Assembly: GCF_000686705.1 (NCBI RefSeq)
Contig: NZ_KK366004.1
Coordinates: 186,001 to 250,000 of the forward strand
DNA from: Clostridium hydrogeniformans DSM 21757
Lineage (GTDB): Bacteria > Bacillota > Clostridia > Clostridiales > Clostridiaceae
DNA length: 64,000 nucleotides
Direction of reading: 5' to 3'
Numbering within the stretch: the stretch's first letter is position 1; each line of letters begins with the position of its first letter. Below, one piece after another: positions 16,247 to 25,643 of this stretch. A program made the translations under genes and the position numbers. The notes beneath the pieces are model-generated. The model ran no database searches. It was not told where the DNA came from and was given only the letters and a program-made list of their open reading frames with translations.

Positions 16247-16587
16247 AATATCCCTCCTTTCCTAGGGGAAAGTATACTAAATTAAAGGAGGAATAATCAT
16301 AGGTTTAACTTCATATCTGTTGTAATACTGATAAATTTCATATATAAATAGATAAAATCCCTAGTTAATAAACCTATATTAATTAGAAAAATTTATCCAT
16401 TTATATGTTTTAGAGAAGGGATAAGAAAACTTATTTACGTTAAATTTCCAAAAAGGCTTAAAACTTGTTATAATAATATAAAGCATATAATTAATTAAAT
16501 GTTATAAAATGTATAGCTTTAGATAACAGAAATTATTAAAGTATTAGTACAGATTATTGTTATTATTACAGAAAGTAGTGGTTGGAC

Positions 16588-16831
16588 ATGATAGGGAGAG
16601 TAAAGGTTTTTTAATACTAAATATCGTAGCTGTTATATTTATATGATATGTAAGCATAAATAGAAAATAGATAATGATCTTATAAGAAAAAATATATCAG
16701 GAAGTTCTATAAATATTTATGAATATGGAGGACTTCTACTAATATCTATAGGATGGATATTAGTAGGCACACTAGTTTTTAACTATTTTCAAAAGAGGGT
16801 TAAGAAAGATGGTATAATACATTCTTATTAA
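16588..16831 (+). pseudogene. decayed small membrane-protein gene
   Basis: An ATG at 16588 starts MIGRVKV and runs into a T6 tract after which the next frame is open. That frame (FLILNIVAVIFI, YVSINRK) is cut by an in-frame TGA and a further frameshift near 16680. The last part, LLLISIGWILVGTLVFNYFQKRVKKDG, is a good transmembrane segment with a basic tail and ends at 16831. Joined, it makes an about 80-residue two-helix protein with at least three lesions. The family is not recognised. Confidence 0.4.
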
Positions 16832-16966
16832 GGATTATATTTTCAGAATTTTCATTACGCAAATAGGTAGATATGATATAATTATTGAAATAATAAGACT
16901 AAATTAGACTGTAAAGGTTTTATTATTTGGAAAACTTTTATTTAGTTAATCAATAGGGGGGTTACT

Positions 16967-17425
16967 ATGATAGAAGACAAGAAAATATATGTTGCATCAA
17001 AGGCTTTTATAGTTAATGGAAGTAAATTTTTAGCTATGCACAGAAAAGATACTAAGGAAGAATGGCTAGAGCTTCCAGGAGGAAGACTAGAATTTGGAGA
17101 GAGTCTAGAAGATACTTTAAAAAGAGAAGTCTTTGAGGAAACAAAATTAAATATTGAACAAGTTAAGCTTTTAGATACATGGAATTGGGTTGGAGAAAAT
17201 CATGAAATAGCAGGGGTTATATACTTATGTAGAATAGTAGAAGGTAATATTACCTTATCAGAAGAGCATGATTATTATAAGTGGCTAGAAATAGATGATG
17301 AATCTATGGAAAGGATTCATACTGTATTTAAAGAAAAGCTAATAAAATTAGATTATGAAGAAGTGAAAACCTTAATAAGAGATGCAAAGTCTAAATATAG
17401 GGGAATATATAATTATCCTTTTTAG
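16967..17425 (+). CDS. NUDIX hydrolase
   Basis: 152 residues. The complete Nudix box GX5EX7REUXEEXGU is seen at about 39-61: GG(39)RLEFGESLEDTLKREVFEET, with E45, R53, E54, E57 and E58 in place for Mg2+ binding and catalysis. The family cleaves nucleoside diphosphates linked to another group X; the substrate is not determinable. The C-terminal DYEEVKTLIRDAKSKYRGIYNYPF is unusual and longer than the minimal domain. The RBS is TAGGGGGG. It is monocistronic with a strong terminator. Confidence 0.9.
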   Translation: MIEDKKIYVASKAFIVNGSKFLAMHRKDTKEEWLELPGGRLEFGESLEDTLKREVFEETKLNIEQVKLLDTWNWVGENHEIAGVIYLCRIVEGNITLSEEHDYYKWLEIDDESMERIHTVFKEKLIKLDYEEVKTLIRDAKSKYRGIYNYPF

Positions 17426-17461
17426 ACTTAATAAATATAAAGCCATGACTATTTTAAAAGT

Positions 17462-17500
17462 AAAGGATGTACCTTAAGTTTAATTAGGGTGCATCCTTTT
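17462..17500 (+). terminator. terminator after the NUDIX gene
   Basis: AAAGGATGTACCT (17462-17474) pairs with AGGGTGCATCCTTT (17486-17499) with one wobble, then T. Confidence 0.75.
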
Positions 17501-17712
17501 ATGATTTCTTTTATATTTTTTAGTTATAAGATTAATTGAATTGGCAAGGTAGAAATTAATTTATATGTGCTTTTACGGTAAATGACTTTAAGGTGAATGA
17601 AACCTAAAAGTTTATAAATCTTAGCTAATCTTTAGTAGTATAGATTATTAAAGCAATAAGGATTTAGCTAAAGTATATACTTAAAAAACATGATATTTAG
17701 AAAAACTATATA

Positions 17713-18249
17713 TTATTGTATAGGATTTTTAACATTATCTTTACTATAGGCGTATATTAGCATATCTATTCCAGAAGAGATAAGATATATAGCTATTAGG
17801 GTTGTTAATGCAAATAAGGCTATATAAGGATGGAGTAAAATAATTATAGAAGCTATTAAGGAAAAGAGGGATAAAATTAAATTTAACCAATATGTTGATG
17901 TAGAACTCCTTAAGGCTCTTATAAAAGATAAAAGAGAATTATAGAAACACCAAATTCCTAGAACCAAGGAAAATGATATTAATGATAGATTAGGATTAAG
18001 ATAAAATATTGCTGATATCACTAAGAATACTACAGCTTCAAAGATTTCAACATAAAAACTATTACTTTCTCTTAACTTACTTTTATATAGAAAAACTTTT
18101 AAGAGTTTTGCTATTCCTAAAATTAAAAGTACTAATTGAAAAATTGTAGTTAAGAGTAAAAGAGAGGTATTAGGGTACATAAAAGCTATAATTCCAAGTA
18201 TTATAAATATAATTCCTTGAAATATTGATGAAAATGAGGTTTTACTCAT
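17713..18249 (-). CDS. DUF308/HdeD-like six-helix membrane protein
   Basis: 178 residues made of six hydrophobic segments in three similar pairs (IFQGIIFIILGIIAFMYP; AVVFLVISAIFYLNP; LILSLFSLIASIIILLHP). The repeated I-x-G/S-I-I-x-x-x-x-P ending is the HdeD/DUF308 pattern. In enterobacteria HdeD is an acid-stress membrane protein; in Firmicutes the role is unknown. AAGGAGG precedes the ATG at 18249. It is single, followed by no clear terminator. Confidence 0.82.
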   Translation of the reverse strand: MSKTSFSSIFQGIIFIILGIIAFMYPNTSLLLLTTIFQLVLLILGIAKLLKVFLYKSKLRESNSFYVEIFEAVVFLVISAIFYLNPNLSLISFSLVLGIWCFYNSLLSFIRALRSSTSTYWLNLILSLFSLIASIIILLHPYIALFALTTLIAIYLISSGIDMLIYAYSKDNVKNPIQ

Positions 18250-19575
18250 AATATATCCTCCTTCATTATTTAGTCATATATAGTATTCATATATCTTTTA
18301 AAATTTATAAGCTTTAACTAAATAATAATGGTAAATAAAAATTATACATGTTTTATTAAATAATCTAGATTATCTGAATTTTACCATCGTTTCTAAGGTC
18401 ACTAAAAAAACTTAAGGAAAGAACTTAATGTTAGATTGTTATATCCATATTAATAAAATATAGTAATTAACTTTTAGGGAGAATTAAATTAAGTGCAATA
18501 TTGTAACTTGAGAATTAGAAAGATTATATATAGGAATAGATAAAGATAAAGACTACATAAGTGTAAAAAAATAACACATACATTACAGTAATTACCTATT
18601 TTTAAGAAAAATTATGATAATTTGGTATTAGAAATTTTAATAGCAAACTTTACTATTAGTAAGAATATTTATTAATAGATATTAAATACTTAAAAATAAA
18701 GTGAAAATATCTATTAAATTAAGTTTTTTGAAAGAAAATTATTAAGTACCTTAAATAAATTTAATATAACATACATAATAGACCTAGTCGCTTATATCAT
18801 ACGTAATTATATAGATTAATAAGAAGAACTTATAAGAAAATTCAATATAAGTTTTTCTTATATTGAATAATTAAATCTTATCACAATCTTGTGAAATTTG
18901 AAAAATACCTAGGAATTTAAGTCAAAATCTATTAAAAACCTAGTAAATATTTACCTGTAAAATAGGTATTGGAAAAGACAAATATATATAAGATAAACTT
19001 ATATAAAGAACATTACCCTATATTGACTAAATTATATTTGTGTATGAAAATAATTACATAGGTTATATTACATAGGTTTTAAAGTTTTATAAGAGGGTCT
19101 GAAGAAAATAAACAATATAGATAATATTTAGAAAATAGATATAAGAATATCTTATATTATACATTTTTCAGAAATTACATATAAATAGATCTTATACAGA
19201 AAGGCATTGATATTAATGAATCTTATTAGAAGATGAGATTATTAATTTAGAATATTAGTTTCATATAAACATACCACATAAATGTTACCTGAATATATTC
19301 TTTTATTACAGTAATAATTTGTTTTAAAGAGTAAGGTTCAGGAAGGGCAATTCTTAAGTTTAAGTATTCCTATAACTCCAGGAATGAATTTAAGGTTTAA
19401 CTCTATATAAGACTAATATATTAATGGCAAGGGAGATGATAAATACAGAAATCCTATTAGGGATAAAAAATTTTACTAATGGACATAAGAAAAAATAAAG
19501 CAGGTTTAAAATTTCTAATTATTGGAATGAAAGTTTCTTAATTAAGAAAATAAGGGGTATTTAAGGGGGAGAAAA
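18250..19575. other. 1.3-kb AT-rich region without intact genes
   Basis: No complete gene is seen on either strand. There is an 11-bp hairpin TTCAATATAAG (18841-18851) / CTTATATTGAA (18857-18867), and the direct repeat ATTACATAGGTT lies twice near 19056-19080. Between about 19330 and 19550 several short frames of protein-like composition (for example GQFLSLSIPITPGMNLRFNS) are cut by stops, suggesting a decayed gene. No purine riboswitch core could be recognised before the NCS2 permease. Confidence 0.45.
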
Positions 19576-20949
19576 ATGAGTAATTTAGATAAAAATAAGG
19601 TAGCACCAGTAGATGAAAAATTCCCAATGGGACAAAATTTACTTTTTGCATTTCAACATGTACTTGCAATGTGTGCAGGAGCTGTTGCTGTGCCACTTAT
19701 TGTTGGTAATGCGGTGGGGCTTTCACAAAGTGATATAGTTTTCTTGATAAATGCAGATTTATTTATAGCGGGTATAGCTACTATAATTCAAGCTTTAGGT
19801 CTTGGAAATCATATAGGTGCTAAAATTCCTATGGTTGAAGGTACAAGCTTTGCAACTGTAAATGCTATGGTGGCTATAGCAGGGGGATATAAGGGTGACC
19901 CTTATACTGCAATGGCAACAATTTTTGCATCTGTATTTATAGCAGGACTATTCTGCTTTCTAATGGCACCTTTCTTCGGAAAGCTTCTAAGGTTTTTTCC
20001 AAAGGTTGTAACAGGTACTGTAATAACTATAATAGGGCTTTCGCTTCTTCCAATAGCTGCTAGATGGTCAGCGGGAAATGATATGAACTCACCAAACTTT
20101 GCTAGTCCTAAAAATATATTTTTAGCAATATTTGTAATGGTTTTAATTCTTGTTCTAACTAAAGTTCTTAAGGGAATTTGGTCTAGTGTATCTATACTTA
20201 TAGGAATAGTTGTAGGAACAATTGTGGCAGCTTTAACAGGGATGGCAGATTTTAGTTCAGTAGCTAATGCTGGAATTATAAATTTGAATATACCATTTAA
20301 GTTTGGTTTCTGGAACTTTGATGTTTCTGCTATAATTTCATTACTTCTTGTAATGCTTGTAATTATGACTGAAGCTACAGGGAATCTTATAGCTATACAT
20401 GAAATGGTTGGGAAACCTATTGATGATAAAAATCTTGCAAGAGGACTTAGAACAGATGGTTTTGCTACAATGATGGCAGGAATATTTAATACATTCCCAC
20501 ATACTGCTTTTGCTCAAAATGTAGGACTTGTTAATTTAACAGGAATAAAGAGTCGTTACGTAGTAGCTACTTCAGGAGTGATACTTTTCTTACTTGGATT
20601 ATTTCCTAAGATGGGAGCGATAGTTGCCTCAATACCATATCCGGTTCTTGGAGGAGCAGGATTTGCTATGTTTGGTATGGTTGCGTCTGGGGGAATAAAA
20701 ACCCTTGGAAAGGTTCAGTTTGATGGAACGCAAAATGGAATGATAGTTGCTATAAGTCTTGGACTTTCAATGATACCTTTAGCGGTACCGACATTCTATC
20801 ACAATTTTCCAGATTGGGTAAATACATTATTTCATAGTGGTATAACTACAGGAAGCCTTGCTGCTATAATACTAAATTACTTTTTCAATGAGTTAGGGAT
20901 AGTGAAAAAAGAAAATAATGAACCAAAGGTTAATGAAGCTTCGGTTTAA
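19576..20949 (+). CDS. NCS2-family nucleobase permease (xanthine/uracil type)
   Basis: 457 residues, about 12-14 membrane helices. The N-terminal FQHVLAMCAGAVAVPLIVGNA is the NCS2 family opening with the functional QH motif. The signature motif appears as QNVGLVNLTGIKSR (about 315-328), the Q-N-x-G-x4-T form found in xanthine and uric acid permeases rather than uracil permeases. It would import a free purine by cation symport. A GGGGGAG ribosome site precedes the ATG. Its neighbour downstream is a surface 5'-nucleotidase, a fitting nucleotide-salvage partner, though a terminator separates them. Xanthine specificity is likely but not proven. Confidence 0.9.
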   Translation: MSNLDKNKVAPVDEKFPMGQNLLFAFQHVLAMCAGAVAVPLIVGNAVGLSQSDIVFLINADLFIAGIATIIQALGLGNHIGAKIPMVEGTSFATVNAMVAIAGGYKGDPYTAMATIFASVFIAGLFCFLMAPFFGKLLRFFPKVVTGTVITIIGLSLLPIAARWSAGNDMNSPNFASPKNIFLAIFVMVLILVLTKVLKGIWSSVSILIGIVVGTIVAALTGMADFSSVANAGIINLNIPFKFGFWNFDVSAIISLLLVMLVIMTEATGNLIAIHEMVGKPIDDKNLARGLRTDGFATMMAGIFNTFPHTAFAQNVGLVNLTGIKSRYVVATSGVILFLLGLFPKMGAIVASIPYPVLGGAGFAMFGMVASGGIKTLGKVQFDGTQNGMIVAISLGLSMIPLAVPTFYHNFPDWVNTLFHSGITTGSLAAIILNYFFNELGIVKKENNEPKVNEASV

Positions 20950-20963
20950 ATTATATATTTTAA

Positions 20964-20996
20964 AAATGACTTACTTTTATATAGTAGGTCATTTTT
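20964..20996 (+). terminator. terminator after the NCS2 permease gene
   Basis: AAATGACTTAC (20964-20974) pairs with GTAGGTCATTT (20984-20994, one wobble) and a T-run follows. Confidence 0.8.
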
Positions 20997-21173
20997 TATA
21001 AGGTTATTTTTAGGAGGGTTAGATTAACTTCATGGTACTTCTTATAAAAGAAGGGGGAGAAAATAAATCTTTGTATTTAATATTAACAAATATTAAAGTT
21101 TATATAATACAAATATATGGTAGATATAGTATAATATAATTATGAAAAAGATTTCACAATTAGGAGGGGAAAC

Positions 21174-22901
21174 ATGAATAAGGGGAAAAAAATTAAGCGT
21201 ATATCATTTTTCATGGCTTTAGTTATGTGCATAGGACTTATTCTTCCATATAATGCCAAAGCTTCAGAAGAAGTTAAAGGAGAAGAGAAAGTAATAGACA
21301 TATTATCCTTTAATGACTTTCATGGGAATCTTAATGAAAGTGGAAAAAATGTAGGAGCAGCAAAGCTTACTGGAGAGATTAAAAAGATAAAAAAGGAAAA
21401 TCCAAATACTATGGTTGTTTCAGCAGGAGATTTATATCAAGGTACTGCAATGTCTAACCTTACAAAGGGTGATCCAGTTAGTGAAATGTTAAAATCAATG
21501 AACATAGAAGCATCAGCTATAGGAAATCATGAGTTTGATTGGGGTTATAATCTTATAAGTAAGTGGGCTAAAGAAGGTAACTTTGATTTTTTAGCTACAA
21601 ATATATATGATAAAAATACTAATAAACCAGTGGAGTGGGCTAAGCCTTATAAAGTTGTAGAAAAAGATGGAGTTAAAATAGGTTTTATAGGACTATCTAC
21701 TCCTGAAACTGCATTTAAAACTAAGCCTGATAATGTAAAAAACTTTGAGTTTAAAAACCCTAGCGAAGCTGCAAAAACTTGGGTTAAGCATCTTAAAGAA
21801 GTAGAAAAGGTTAATGCAATAGTGGCTCTAACGCATATTGGATCATTTCAAGATAAAAATGGAGTAATAACTGGAGAAGCAGAAGAACTTGTGAAAAATG
21901 TTCCTGGACTTAATGCGGTTATAAGCTCTCATACTCATCAGTATGTTAATGGAAGAGTTAACAATGTTCCTGTTGTTCAAGCTATGAATAATGGTAGAGG
22001 ATTAGCTAGACTTACTTTTACATTTAATAAAGATGGAAGTATTAAGGATGTTAAAAATAATGTGGATAAGTTATATGAAAGAAAGGACCTTGTAGAAGAT
22101 CAGGGAGTAAAGGCTATGGTTAAGGGATATGAAGAGAAACTTAAGCCTATACTTTCAGAAGTTATAACTAATATAGATTCAGATCTTCCTCATGATAGAT
22201 ATATAGGACTTTCACCTCTTGGACAATTTACAACTAAGTATATGGCAAAGGCTGGGGGAGTTCAAATAGGTATAACTAATGGTGGTGGACTTAGGGTGCC
22301 ACTAACTAAAGGAGAAATAACTGTAGGTAATCTTTATGAGGTTATGCCTTTTGATAATACGTTAGTTACTATGAAACTTAAAGGATCAGACCTTAAAAGG
22401 GTTTTAGAAAATGGAATAGATAACAAAGAAGTTGGTTGGGTACAGTTTTATGGATTAAGGGTATTTTATGATAAAGAAGCACCTTTTGGAAATAAAATAA
22501 CTTCTATGAGGTTATTAGATGGAACTAAGGTGGAGAATGATAAGTATTATACTGTGGCAACTAATGATTTTATGATGGACAAAGGTGATAAGTATGATTT
22601 TACAGGTGCTATAGAAGTTTCAGATACTATGGAGCCTTTAAGAGACTTAGTTGCTGTAGAGCTTAAGAAAGAAAAAAATATTCATTTTGAGTTTGATGGT
22701 AACACACTAGTGTCTGGAGTGGATAACATTAAAGATGAAGATACTTCAATTCCGGTAAGTGAGAATAAAGATACGGATAATAAAGAAGTTCTTCCTCAAA
22801 CAGGAAATGACTTAGGCTATGATGATTTTATGGTTATTGGAAGTATGATGATAGTAGTTGGGGTTTTCCTAGCTAGAAAGAAGAAAAATCAAGTAGCTTA
22901 A
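21174..22901 (+). CDS. cell-wall-anchored 5'-nucleotidase / UDP-sugar hydrolase
   Basis: 575 residues. A signal peptide (about 1-30) is followed by the metallophosphoesterase domain with FNDFHGN (D48, H50), GDLYQG (about 85-90), GNHEFDWG (117-124), THIGS and SSHTHQY. The C-terminal 5'-nucleotidase domain contains NGGGLRVPLTKGEITVGNLYEVMPFDN. The end carries a sortase signal: LPQTG at 540-544, a hydrophobic stretch and RKKK. It therefore acts outside the cell, covalently on peptidoglycan, releasing nucleoside and phosphate from nucleotides. It pairs functionally with the nearby permease and the nucleoside hydrolase further on. The ribosome site is AGGAGGGG. Confidence 0.94.
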   Translation: MNKGKKIKRISFFMALVMCIGLILPYNAKASEEVKGEEKVIDILSFNDFHGNLNESGKNVGAAKLTGEIKKIKKENPNTMVVSAGDLYQGTAMSNLTKGDPVSEMLKSMNIEASAIGNHEFDWGYNLISKWAKEGNFDFLATNIYDKNTNKPVEWAKPYKVVEKDGVKIGFIGLSTPETAFKTKPDNVKNFEFKNPSEAAKTWVKHLKEVEKVNAIVALTHIGSFQDKNGVITGEAEELVKNVPGLNAVISSHTHQYVNGRVNNVPVVQAMNNGRGLARLTFTFNKDGSIKDVKNNVDKLYERKDLVEDQGVKAMVKGYEEKLKPILSEVITNIDSDLPHDRYIGLSPLGQFTTKYMAKAGGVQIGITNGGGLRVPLTKGEITVGNLYEVMPFDNTLVTMKLKGSDLKRVLENGIDNKEVGWVQFYGLRVFYDKEAPFGNKITSMRLLDGTKVENDKYYTVATNDFMMDKGDKYDFTGAIEVSDTMEPLRDLVAVELKKEKNIHFEFDGNTLVSGVDNIKDEDTSIPVSENKDTDNKEVLPQTGNDLGYDDFMVIGSMMIVVGVFLARKKKNQVA

Positions 22902-23017
22902 TAATATATTATTAAGAAAAGGAAAATTAATTTTAAAAGGAAAAAAGTTAATTTTAAAATTAATTTTTAAGTTAAGCTATAAAGAACTTTTATAAAGTAT
23001 ATTTATAAAAGTTTATA

Positions 23018-23076
23018 AATAAAGTGATGTATGTAATGGAACCTGTTTTCCGTTACATACATCACTTTATTTTTTA
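23018..23076 (+). terminator. strong terminator after the 5'-nucleotidase gene
   Basis: A stem of over 20 bp built around GTGATGTATGTAA and TTACATACATCAC with a short loop (23042-23047) and a T-run. Confidence 0.85.
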
Positions 23077-23253
23077 GAACTTTTAGGTAGTTTGAAACAA
23101 TGTCCTTTATACTTTAATTATAACCTTTATAAATATGATAAGAAAAATTTATAGGATAGTTCTACAAATATATAAGTACATAGGTATTGAATAGAGGTTT
23201 TTTATAAGTATATAATTTAATAAACATTATTTATAGGAAAGGAGAAAAAAGGA

Positions 23254-23874
23254 ATGGATATATTTGAGGCTTGTGTTGGAAGTTATAAAGATGCTAAAAG
23301 GGCCTTAGATCTTGGAGCTCATAGAATAGAACTTTGTGATAATTTAATTGAGGGAGGGACTACACCTAGTTATGGAACTATATCTATGACTTGTAAAAAT
23401 GTTGATCTTCCTATAATGGTCATAATACGTCCAAGAGGAGGAGACTTTTTATACACGAAAGAGGAGATAGAAATAATGAAAATAGATATTAAGATGTGTA
23501 AGGAGCTAGGGGTATATGGGATAGTAATTGGGATTCTAGATAGAAATAACAATATAGATAAGGTTAGATTAAAGGAACTTATAGAGGAAGCTAAACCTTT
23601 AAACATCACTTTTCATATGGCTTTTGATGAAATAGAGGATAAAAGTAGGGCTCTAAAAGAGCTTATTGATCTTAAGGTTCATAGGGTTTTGACTAAAGGC
23701 GGGCATGAAAATGCTTTTAAGGGAAAAAAAGTTATAAAATCTCTTATTAAAGAAGGAGGGGGTAAAATAGTTATTCTGCCAGGAGGAGGAGTTACAAGGG
23801 ATAATTATAAAGAGCTTAAAGAATATACAGGAGCGGTGGAATTTCATGGAACAAAAATAGTAGGAGAGTTATAG
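23254..23874 (+). CDS. cutC: CutC family protein
   Basis: 206 residues forming a TIM-barrel. The opening FEACVGSYKDAKRALDLGAHRIELCDNLIEGGTTPSYG is the CutC signature, followed by VIIRPRGGDFLYT and FHMAFDEI. The C-terminal GGGVTRDNYKELKEYTGAVEFHGT closes the barrel. CutC was linked to copper tolerance in E. coli, but its enzymatic role is still uncertain. It is slightly shorter than the roughly 240 residues usual for enterobacterial CutC, as in other clostridia. GGAAAGGAG precedes the ATG. It is monocistronic. Confidence 0.92.
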   Translation: MDIFEACVGSYKDAKRALDLGAHRIELCDNLIEGGTTPSYGTISMTCKNVDLPIMVIIRPRGGDFLYTKEEIEIMKIDIKMCKELGVYGIVIGILDRNNNIDKVRLKELIEEAKPLNITFHMAFDEIEDKSRALKELIDLKVHRVLTKGGHENAFKGKKVIKSLIKEGGGKIVILPGGGVTRDNYKELKEYTGAVEFHGTKIVGEL

Positions 23875-23884
23875 TGGGAAAAGG

Positions 23885-23929
23885 GAGGTGTTATAATGTC
23901 TATTTATTCATTATAATAGCTCTTTTTTT
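23885..23929 (+). terminator. terminator after cutC
   Basis: GAGGTGTTATAATG (23885-23898) pairs with CATTATAATAGCTC (23909-23922) with one mismatch, followed by seven T. Confidence 0.75.
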
Positions 23930-24419
23930 ATGGATAAATTTTAAATGAAAAGAGTTTAGAGGTAATAAAACATACAATTAAAACAATAAAGTTTAAAGAT
24001 TTTATAAAAAATATTTATTTTAAGAAAAAATTTCTTTTAGTAAGAATAGACAAAGAAATATATTTTATAAAGGCGAAGAATTAAGAAAAAGAAGCTTAAA
24101 ATATATATTAATGTTTTTTTATTATTACAAAAATTCAAAATATTGTGCTGATAGGATTGGAAATGAAGATAGTAGTATGAAATAAAATGAAAGAATTAAT
24201 ATTTTGGGGTTTAAAAGGTAAAAAAATACATATGTGTTTTTGAAGGTGAAAAATGATGGAATTCTATCATTTTTTTTATTAAAGTACTGAAATTAATTTC
24301 CTTTTCTTTATTATATTTAAATTTTAGAACAAATGGGAATAATAAAATTTGTCCTATGACTTATAAATAGGAAGAGGATTTAAAGTAAAATGATTTTTTA
24401 TAGGAGGATAGTCAGTGAT
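23930..24419. other. intergenic region with an orphan terminator
   Basis: No gene is seen. AAAAATGAT (24249-24257) pairs with ATCATTTTT (24266-24274) and more T follow, forming a terminator-like hairpin with no intact gene before it. A stretch near 23980-24080 reads FKDFIKNIYFKKKFLLVRIDKE in one frame but lacks a start codon, so a decayed gene or an untranslated RNA may end there. Confidence 0.4.
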
Positions 24420-25214
24420 ATGAATAAAAAAAATACTAAATATATAGTAATCATATTATTTCTTATATCAACGTTTTTAGTTAGTGGTCCATCACTTATT
24501 TCAAATGGTAAGAGCAATGAAGAGGAGAAGAAAGAAAATAATAAGGTGAAGATAGCTATAGTTATTGATGATTTTGGGAATGGAGGGGAAGGTACAGAAG
24601 AAATGCTTAATTTAGATATACCAATTACTGCTGCAGTGATGCCTTTTGCACCTTATAGTGAAGAAGAAAGCAAAAAAGCTATTGAAAAGGGGAAAGAGGT
24701 AATTATACATATGCCTATGGAACCAGAACATGGGAAACCTCATTGGTTAGGAAAAAAGCCTATAATTTCATCTCTTTCAAATGAGGAAGTGGAAGAGAGG
24801 GTGAGAGAAGCAGTAGGTGAAATAAGTGGGGCTAAGGGAATGAATAATCATATGGGATCTAAAATAACTAAGGATGAGAGGATACTAAGAGAAGTCTTTA
24901 AGGTGTTAAAAGAAAAAAATATGTTTTTTCTAGATTCTAAAACTACAGGTAAATCAAAGGCTTCGGAATTATGCAGAGAAATGTCTATTCCTTATTATGA
25001 AAGGGATGTATTCTTAGATCATGTTCATAGCCAGGAGAATGTGGAGAAAGAACTGGAGAATGCCTACAAAATAGCAAAAGAGAAAGGTTATGCTATTGTT
25101 ATAGGTCATGTTGGTGCTCAAGGAGGCAAGATTACCGTCAATGGAATAAGAAATAAGATGGGAAAATTTCAAAAACAAGGGGTAGAATTTGTTTTTTTAT
25201 CTCAAATTAAATAG
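24420..25214 (+). CDS. divergent polysaccharide deacetylase (YibQ/DUF610-type)
   Basis: 264 residues from the ATG at 24420. The longer frame from 24390 would start before the TAGGAGG site at 24401-24407 and is rejected, although the 12-base spacing to 24420 is long. An N-terminal signal/anchor segment YIVIILFLISTFLVSG is followed by the deacetylase-like domain: IAIVIDDFGNGGEGTEEML, ITAAVMPFAPYSEEE, VIIHMPMEP, MNNHMGS, FFLDSKTTG and AIVIGHVG. The order matches PF04748, a divergent branch of carbohydrate esterase folds whose activity is unproven. It would act outside the membrane on an envelope polymer. Confidence 0.88.
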   Translation: MNKKNTKYIVIILFLISTFLVSGPSLISNGKSNEEEKKENNKVKIAIVIDDFGNGGEGTEEMLNLDIPITAAVMPFAPYSEEESKKAIEKGKEVIIHMPMEPEHGKPHWLGKKPIISSLSNEEVEERVREAVGEISGAKGMNNHMGSKITKDERILREVFKVLKEKNMFFLDSKTTGKSKASELCREMSIPYYERDVFLDHVHSQENVEKELENAYKIAKEKGYAIVIGHVGAQGGKITVNGIRNKMGKFQKQGVEFVFLSQIK

Positions 25215-25228
25215 AAATAAAGGTTTAT

Positions 25229-25271
25229 GCTTCATTCTCTTGCAGAAATTAAAGGGGGTGAAGCTTTTTTT
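25229..25271 (+). terminator. terminator after the deacetylase gene
   Basis: GCTTCA (25229-25234) pairs with TGAAGC (25259-25264), a long loop lies between, and seven T follow. Confidence 0.55.
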
Positions 25272-25387
25272 ATTTAAACTTAATATTCTGAAAAAAGAAG
25301 CAAGACTTTATTTGAAAATTATTAATAAAATATGTCATATAAGACAAAAAATATATCTAAAATTCAAATTTCGCAAAAATTATCAAA

Positions 25388-25401
25388 TGTAAACGTTAAT
25401 A
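25388..25401 (+). promoter_or_regulatory. cre-like site (candidate CcpA operator)
   Basis: TGTAAACGTTAATA is close to the catabolite-responsive element consensus TGWAANCGNTNWCA, differing at the penultimate base. It lies about 245 bases before the first peptide transporter operon. Function is inferred only. Confidence 0.35.
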
Positions 25402-25466
25402 TGTATAAAAATTAGTTGAAAATTATTAAAATATTATGTAGAATATAAACATCACAAATTATTGAT

Positions 25467-25481
25467 TGTTTTTAGAAAATT
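25467..25481 (+). promoter_or_regulatory. CodY-box-like site before the first peptide operon
   Basis: TGTTTTTAGAAAATT matches the CodY consensus AATTTTCWGAAAATT at 12 of 15 positions. CodY commonly represses peptide transporter genes in Firmicutes, and a similar site precedes the second copy of the operon. Confidence 0.4.
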
Positions 25482-25643
25482 TAAAAATAAATCAATAATC
25501 CTTAGTAAAATACAAACTTATGAATTAATGAAGATTGATGGCTTTCAAAACATTATTCTTTTCAGAGAATGAATAATATTCATTTAAAAGTCATTGATTA
25601 ACATTATGAAAAATAATTTTTTTATGTACAAAGGGGGATTAAC

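Noticed and set aside
19300-19575. Purine riboswitch before the NCS2 permease
   Set aside because: The conserved loop and junction sequences of guanine or xanthine aptamers were looked for and not found.
25189-25392. 67-residue plus-strand frame after the deacetylase gene
   Set aside because: It starts within the deacetylase gene in another frame, runs through its terminator and has no ribosome site.
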